Shown here: positions 1-5,732 of the stretch, piece by piece
Numbering within the stretch: the first letter of the stretch is position 1
How the letters are laid out: every line of letters starts with the position of its first letter
Source of the DNA: Bacteroidales bacterium
GTDB taxonomy: Bacteria > Bacteroidota > Bacteroidia > Bacteroidales > UBA10428
Assembly (NCBI GenBank): GCA_016935595.1
Contig: JAFGQQ010000403.1
Span: 1-5,732 of the forward strand
Length of the DNA: 5,732 bases
Direction: 5' to 3'
Notes under the pieces: model-generated
What the model was told of the DNA's origin: nothing
The model's input: only the letters and a program-made list of their open reading frames with translations
The model's database searches: none
Program-made: the position numbers and the translations under genes

Positions 1-116
1 CAGGCAGCGCTATTACTGCCAATTCTATTCCCGAAATGGAATATAACGAATGCCTGTTAAAGGCAAAAGCTATGCAGGAGTGTTTGTTAAAGAAGTCTTA
101 CTTTATATCGGTATAA
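1..116 (+). CDS. pabB: Chorismate-binding enzyme, C-terminal end (probable aminodeoxychorismate synthase component I, PabB); 5' truncated
   Basis: Only the last 37 codons lie in the window, read in frame 3 from base 3 to the TAA at 114-116. The peptide begins GSAITANSIPEMEYNECLLK and continues AKAM. This matches the C-terminal signature of the chorismate-utilising family (G-x-IT-x-x-S-x-PE-x-EY-x-E-x-x-x-KA), in which the glutamates of the PE-x-EY-x-E stretch lie at the chorismate/Mg2+ site. Enzymes of this family convert chorismate to aminodeoxychorismate (PabB, folate route), anthranilate (TrpE) or isochorismate (MenF/EntC). PabB is preferred because the GSAIT...EYNECLLKAKAM form resembles PabB and because no trp genes are visible, but the tail alone cannot exclude TrpE or isochorismate synthase. 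The gene ends 43 bases before tilS on the same strand, so the two may be cotranscribed. Confidence 0.8.
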   Translation, partial: GSAITANSIPEMEYNECLLKAKAMQECLLKKSYFISV

Positions 117-133
117 TTTTACATATTTTATCT

Positions 134-141
134 TATTTTTG
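134..141 (+). promoter_or_regulatory. Possible Bacteroidota -7 box upstream of tilS
   Basis: TATTTTTG fits the Bacteroidota -7 consensus TAnnTTTG and ends 18 bases before the tilS ATG, inside the 43-base gap after the pabB-like gene. No TTTG -33 element is seen at the expected distance upstream. The region is so AT-rich that a chance match is likely, and readthrough from the upstream gene would also explain tilS expression. Confidence 0.22.
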
Positions 142-159
142 ATTATTAATATTTTATAG

Positions 160-1488
160 ATGAAAGAAAAATTCCTTGCGTTTATAAATCAGCATCAGCT
201 TTTCGCAAAAACTGATAAGATTTTACTTACTGTCAGCGGGGGAATTGATTCGGTTTGCATGGCGCATCTTTTTCATTCTGCAGGTTTTAATTTTGGAATT
301 GCTCATTGCAATTTCAATTTAAGAGGCGCCGAATCGGATGGGGATGAGGCTTTTGTAAAAGAATTAGCTAAAACATATAACGTTGATTTTTTTATAGAAA
401 ATTTTAATACAGAATCGTACGCTGCTGAAAATAAAATATCTGTTCAGATGGCTGCAAGGAATTTGCGTTACAACTGGTTTGAGAAAGTAAGGGCACTTGA
501 ACAATATGATTATATTGCTGTAGCCCATAATAAAAACGATTTGATAGAATCATTCTTTATTAATCTGGCAAGGGGCACCGGGATAAAAGGTTTGACCGGA
601 TTTAAAGCAAAAAACGGATACATAATCAGGCCTCTCCTATTGTTCACAAGGCAGGAAATTATGGAATATTCAGAAATAAATAATATAAAATACCGTGAAG
701 ACAGCAGTAACAGTTCAACCAAGTATATTCGGAATAAAATAAGGCATAATATTCTGCCATTGTTAGAAGAAATAAATCCCCGGATAACTGATAGCATGGT
801 TGAGACTATTGAAAGAATTGCAGATGCTGAAACAATTTATTCGGATGCTGTTAAAGCTTTTAAAAATAAATGTACAACTCAAAAGGGCGATGTTCTATAT
901 ATTGATATCAATTTAATTAATCAATATAAAGAATTAAAAAAAACTTATTTATACGAAATTATCAGGGAATATGGATTTTCTAACAAAATTATAAAGGATG
1001 TTTTAAATAGTTTAACCGGCATTTCGGGTAAGAATTTTTATTCAAAAACCCACAGGATAGTTAAAGATCGCAAAACACTAATTATTACACCTTATTTACA
1101 AGCAGAAGATAATAAATACTATGTAGATAGAGATAATACAGAAATCGATTATCCCGTTAAACTTAAGATTGAAATTATTGACTGCCATTTGGGTATTGAT
1201 ATTGTCAAAGACCAAAATTTCGCATTTTTTGATATTGACAAGCTTAGTTTTCCATTAATTCTCAGAAAATGGAAATCCGGCGATTATTTTCAGCCTTTTG
1301 GGATGAAAGGTTTAAAAAAACTGAGCGACTATTTTATCGATATGAAGCTGTCAATTCCTGAAAAAGAAAACATTTGGATACTTGCTTCGGGAGAAAAAAT
1401 AATTTGGATAATCGGTCATAGGACTGATGAACATTTTAAGATAACTTCAACAACAAAAACAGCCTTAAAAATCCAATATATTCATTAA
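160..1488 (+). CDS. tilS: tRNA(Ile)-lysidine synthetase TilS
   Basis: TilS ligates lysine to C34 of the CAU-anticodon tRNA-Ile2 using ATP, changing both decoding (AUA) and charging from Met to Ile. It is a cytosolic and normally essential enzyme. The protein is 442 aa, close to the E. coli enzyme. The N-terminal PP-loop ATPase domain carries SGGIDS at 26-31, HCNFNLRGAES at 49-59, a QMAARNLRYNWF segment at 96-107, HNKNDLIES at 123-131 followed by RGTGIKGLTG at 138-147, and EDSSN...YIRNKIRHNILP at 180-200. The C-terminal tRNA-binding domain is recognised by RKWKSGDYFQPFGMKGLKKLSD at about 369-390. The start is secure: an in-frame TAG (157-159) sits directly before the ATG, and the next Met (34) lies beyond the PP-loop. 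There is no Shine-Dalgarno, as is common in Bacteroidota. The usual HHxxDDxxET-like motif is altered to HNKNDLIES, but H123, D127 and E130 remain. The gene converges on yidC. Confidence 0.97.
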   Translation: MKEKFLAFINQHQLFAKTDKILLTVSGGIDSVCMAHLFHSAGFNFGIAHCNFNLRGAESDGDEAFVKELAKTYNVDFFIENFNTESYAAENKISVQMAARNLRYNWFEKVRALEQYDYIAVAHNKNDLIESFFINLARGTGIKGLTGFKAKNGYIIRPLLLFTRQEIMEYSEINNIKYREDSSNSSTKYIRNKIRHNILPLLEEINPRITDSMVETIERIADAETIYSDAVKAFKNKCTTQKGDVLYIDINLINQYKELKKTYLYEIIREYGFSNKIIKDVLNSLTGISGKNFYSKTHRIVKDRKTLIITPYLQAEDNKYYVDRDNTEIDYPVKLKIEIIDCHLGIDIVKDQNFAFFDIDKLSFPLILRKWKSGDYFQPFGMKGLKKLSDYFIDMKLSIPEKENIWILASGEKIIWIIGHRTDEHFKITSTTKTALKIQYIH

Positions 1489-1501
1489 CTCGTTTATAAT
1501 T

Positions 1502-3373
1502 TTATTTAGGTAGTTTCACACCCCTTTGCTTAGCAAGCGATTCAAGCCTTTGTTGAAATTTTGATTTTGTCGGGGCTTTCTTGGCGTTTTCATTCAATTT
1601 TCGCAGAATTTCTTCTTCATCAATAAATCTTTTAATAACTGCCATTTGAATAAAAGTAATAATATTGGCCAGGAAATAATAATAACTTAAACCGGCAGCA
1701 TAATTATTAAACCAGAATAACAACATAACCGGCATAAAATACATCATAAACTTCATTCCGGGCATCTGCTGGTTTGCAGTAGCAGTCATCTGACTGTTAA
1801 GTTTAGTGTATATTATTGTTGAAATTGTCATTAAAAGAGTAAATAAACTAACATGGCTCCCATAGCCAAACGGAACAGTAAAAGGCAGCTCAAGAATTGA
1901 GTCATACGAAGAAAGGTCATCAGCCCATAAAAAACTTTGTTGACGAAGTTCGAAAGATGCAGGGAAAAATCTGAACATAGCAACTAAAACAGGAAACTGG
2001 ATAAGCATAGGCAAGCAACCTCCAAACGGGCTAACACCTACTTTTTTATACAATGCCATTGTAGCTTGTTGTTTTTTCATAGCATCTTCAGGTTTTGGAT
2101 ATTTTTTTCCTATTTCATCAACCTGAGGTTTTAAAACCTTCATTTTAGCGCTTGAAGTGTATGATTTATAAGTAAGGGGAAATATTATTATTTTAATAAA
2201 AATGGTCAATAATAAAATAATTAAACCGTAATTACTTATGTACTTATTTAAAAAATTGAAAACAGGAATAATTAAAAATTTATTTACAGCTTTTATAATA
2301 TTTTTTCCAAGAGGAACAAGGGCTTCAAAATCCTGTTCATATTTACGCATGGTATTATAATGATTTGGCCCAAAATAAAACTGGAGAGGGATTTCTTCAT
2401 TACTGCTATAATTAAACTGTGTTCCTATTTTAGCCGTAAATAGCTTAAGATGCCTTGATTGTTCTCCAAGTTTCTCAAAGTCAAACGAAGCATTTGAGAA
2501 ATCGTTCCTGGCAATAATAATTGCAGAAAAAAACTGTTGTTTAAAAGCGATCCATTTCAGTTTTGTATTTATTTCTTTCCCGTCTTTATCCTTTCCCCTC
2601 GATTTTAATTCATTAACCTCATTGTCAGAAAATTTATAACCAATTGTAGTATACATATTTTCATTTTCTGCCCCTTTTTCCTGTTGTGGGGAATAAAATT
2701 GCCAGGTTAAATCGAGATATGGCGATTTATCGATTATATTTTCCATATTCACAAGCTTTATATCAAAATCAACCATATAGCTTTTTGGCTTAAGCGAATA
2801 AGTATATTCAAGGTATTTATCATCGCCGGCATATAATCTCAATGAGACTGATGCATCTTTATTATCTGCTATATAAATATTCGAATCAGTTAAAGGGGTG
2901 AAAAACAAATTACCTGTATAAATGTCGCGGTTTGATGAAAAAAATTCAAAACCAAAAACAGTGGAATCCCCATCGAAAATATATAATGGCAGTGAATCAT
3001 AAGTTTTGTATTTTTTTAATTCAACCGTATACGGCCTTCCTCCTTTTGTTGAAACCACCAAACGTAAAAGGTCATTTTCGAGGGTTATAAACTTATTTTC
3101 ACCCGTTGCAGCATCTGAAAAAAATCCATACCTCTGTTCTAATAGTGCGGCATCTGTTTTTTCTTCTTTTTTTTCAGCGATAATTTCCTGATGGGTAACT
3201 GATTCTTTCTTCTCAACAATCTCTTTCAATTGTTCTTCCTGCCTTACCAATTCTAATGAGTCTTTTTTCCGTTGAGCTTCCTCAACCGCTTCTTTTGATG
3301 GTTTATTAATTATACTGAAAGTAATAATTATTGCCCCAATAATAAGAATTCCAATAATCGTGTTTTTATCCAT
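1502..3373 (-). CDS. yidC: Membrane protein insertase YidC (Oxa1 family), Gram-negative type
   Basis: YidC inserts and folds inner-membrane proteins, alone or with SecYEG. The 623-aa protein has a signal-anchor helix at about 5-22, a Glu/Lys-rich, probably helical linker at about 27-75, and a large periplasmic P1 beta-domain at about 90-350, as in Gram-negative YidC. The Oxa1 core follows: TM2 at about 380-400, a cytoplasmic hairpin at 401-447 with the YTSSAKMKVLKPQ and ALYKKVGVSPFGGCLP motifs, TM3 at about 450-470, an ELRQQSFLWADDLS periplasmic segment at 475-488, and TM4-TM6 at about 506-580. A basic tail (about 581-623) fits ribosome contact. It is longer than E. coli YidC (548 aa), mainly through the linker and tail. 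The hydrophilic-groove position occupied by Arg366 in E. coli is Lys394 here. The ATG follows an in-frame stop seven codons upstream with no other start between. The gene lies 24 bases after pyrG, so the two probably share a transcript. Confidence 0.97.
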   Translation of the reverse strand: MDKNTIIGILIIGAIIITFSIINKPSKEAVEEAQRKKDSLELVRQEEQLKEIVEKKESVTHQEIIAEKKEEKTDAALLEQRYGFFSDAATGENKFITLENDLLRLVVSTKGGRPYTVELKKYKTYDSLPLYIFDGDSTVFGFEFFSSNRDIYTGNLFFTPLTDSNIYIADNKDASVSLRLYAGDDKYLEYTYSLKPKSYMVDFDIKLVNMENIIDKSPYLDLTWQFYSPQQEKGAENENMYTTIGYKFSDNEVNELKSRGKDKDGKEINTKLKWIAFKQQFFSAIIIARNDFSNASFDFEKLGEQSRHLKLFTAKIGTQFNYSSNEEIPLQFYFGPNHYNTMRKYEQDFEALVPLGKNIIKAVNKFLIIPVFNFLNKYISNYGLIILLLTIFIKIIIFPLTYKSYTSSAKMKVLKPQVDEIGKKYPKPEDAMKKQQATMALYKKVGVSPFGGCLPMLIQFPVLVAMFRFFPASFELRQQSFLWADDLSSYDSILELPFTVPFGYGSHVSLFTLLMTISTIIYTKLNSQMTATANQQMPGMKFMMYFMPVMLLFWFNNYAAGLSYYYFLANIITFIQMAVIKRFIDEEEILRKLNENAKKAPTKSKFQQRLESLAKQRGVKLPK

Positions 3374-3397
3374 TAATGTTCTTTTATAAAATTAAAA

Positions 3398-5062
<1,665 letters not shown>

Positions 5063-5133
5063 TTACTTCATTAAATAAATCCCAATTCCTATATAATAAA
5101 GGTATTTTAGATACAATATTCTTTAATCTCCAA

Positions 5134-5168
5134 TTTCCGTCTATAAATAATAATAATTTATATATTTG
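5134..5168 (+). promoter_or_regulatory. Probable Bacteroidota-type promoter for the histidine kinase gene
   Basis: TATATTTG at 5161-5168 is an exact match to the Bacteroidota sigma-ABfr -7 consensus TAnnTTTG, 25 bases before the kinase ATG. This would give a short leader of roughly 20 bases. The -33 region is weak: TTTC at 5134-5137, 23 bases upstream, is the nearest thing to the TTTG element. The position in a divergent intergenic region, where a + strand promoter is required, strengthens the call. Confidence 0.45.
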
Positions 5169-5193
5169 CCAGAGGATTAAATATTTATCGGCG

Positions 5194-5732
5194 ATGGCGA
5201 TTAAAATTGCTTTAATAATTTCTGTATTAATCCAATTTATTACGGCTGTTTTGGCAATTAGCTTAATAAGGCGTACACGGTCGAATATTGCATGGTGGCT
5301 TATTTCACTTGGTTTTTTATTAATGACAGTAAGGCTTGTGTTTGAACTTTTGGAAGTTTATGAATCCCAAAGCCCAATAATAAATGGTTTATTAAGCAGC
5401 TGGACAGGTGTTTTCATCTCGTTGATAATGTTAATAAGTGTTTTATTTATTAAACGGATTTTTAACATTCAAAAACAGATTGATAATCTCCGAAAAGAAA
5501 ATGAATCAAGGGTTTTATCAGCAATTATTAAAACAGAAGAAAATGAAAGGCAAAAATTTGCAAAAGAACTTCACGATGGTTTAGGGCCTTTGCTGTCATC
5601 TGTAAAAATGTCTGTTTCGGCACTTTCAAAAAATATTGCTGAAAATTCAAATAAAAAAATCATTGAAAATACCGATAAATTAATTGATGAATCAATACTT
5701 GCAATTAAAGAAATATCGAATAATTTAAGCCC
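5194..5732 (+). CDS. Membrane-bound sensor histidine kinase, HisKA_3 type, N-terminal part (3' truncated by window end)
   Basis: The ATG at 5194 opens a frame that runs off the window after 179 whole codons. Three hydrophobic segments at about 4-25, 32-52 and 69-88 anchor it in the inner membrane; no periplasmic sensor domain of recognisable family lies between them, and the loops are short. A polar, probably coiled-coil linker (about 89-115) leads into a dimerisation/phosphoacceptor domain with ENERQKFAKELHDGLGPLLS (116-135). This matches the HisKA_3 signature of NarX/LiaS/DesK-like kinases, with H127 as the probable phosphorylated histidine, followed by Asp128. The HATPase_c domain is expected just past the window. 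Family knowledge suggests a LuxR/NarL-type response regulator partner, probably encoded nearby, but none is visible. The stimulus cannot be inferred. No in-frame ATG precedes this start in the intergenic region, and no Shine-Dalgarno is evident. Confidence 0.88.
   Translation, partial: MAIKIALIISVLIQFITAVLAISLIRRTRSNIAWWLISLGFLLMTVRLVFELLEVYESQSPIINGLLSSWTGVFISLIMLISVLFIKRIFNIQKQIDNLRKENESRVLSAIIKTEENERQKFAKELHDGLGPLLSSVKMSVSALSKNIAENSNKKIIENTDKLIDESILAIKEISNNLS

Noticed and set aside
510..797. Open frame of 95 codons on the minus strand
   Set aside because: It lies wholly antisense inside tilS, whose motifs are clear throughout, and its translation resembles no family.
3006..3191. Open frame of 61 codons on the plus strand
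   Set aside because: It is antisense to the YidC linker and P1 coding sequence; composition and position fit a chance frame.
5178..5187. Palindrome TAAATATTTA as an operator
   Set aside because: It is short and made only of A and T in a very AT-rich region, so a chance origin is likely.

Overview
This window looks like an ordinary chromosomal housekeeping segment from a low-GC member of the Bacteroidota, probably Bacteroidales or a relative. The grounds are the strongly AT-rich sequence, the lack of Shine-Dalgarno sequences before the starts, a TAnnTTTG-type promoter box, and Bacteroidota-like versions of TilS, YidC and PyrG. The genus cannot be fixed from the sequence alone.

Layout: bases 1-116 are the 3' tail of a chorismate-binding enzyme (PabB/TrpE family, most likely PabB) on the + strand. 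After a 43-base gap comes tilS (160-1488, +), which encodes tRNA(Ile2)-lysidine synthetase. It converges on yidC (1502-3373, -), with only 13 bases between the two stop codons. Upstream of yidC on the same strand, 24 bases away, is pyrG (3398-4999, -), encoding CTP synthase; the two probably form a pyrG-yidC operon. A 194-base divergent intergenic region (5000-5193) separates pyrG from a + strand gene (5194 to beyond the window end) for a membrane-bound sensor histidine kinase of the HisKA_3 (NarX/LiaS/DesK-like) type. That gene is cut before its ATPase domain.

Functionally the genes are independent core functions: folate or tryptophan precursor synthesis, tRNA wobble-base modification, membrane-protein insertion, CTP synthesis and signal transduction. 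pabB-tilS and pyrG-yidC are probably two short transcription units pointing at each other, and the histidine kinase probably has its own promoter.

I found no mobile element, CRISPR array, RNA gene, repeat array or sign of a new defence or biosynthetic system. The points worth a second look are small: pyrG appears to use TTG as its start codon, the divergent intergenic region carries a clean Bacteroidota -7 box for the kinase, and TilS and YidC each show a substitution at a family-conserved position.
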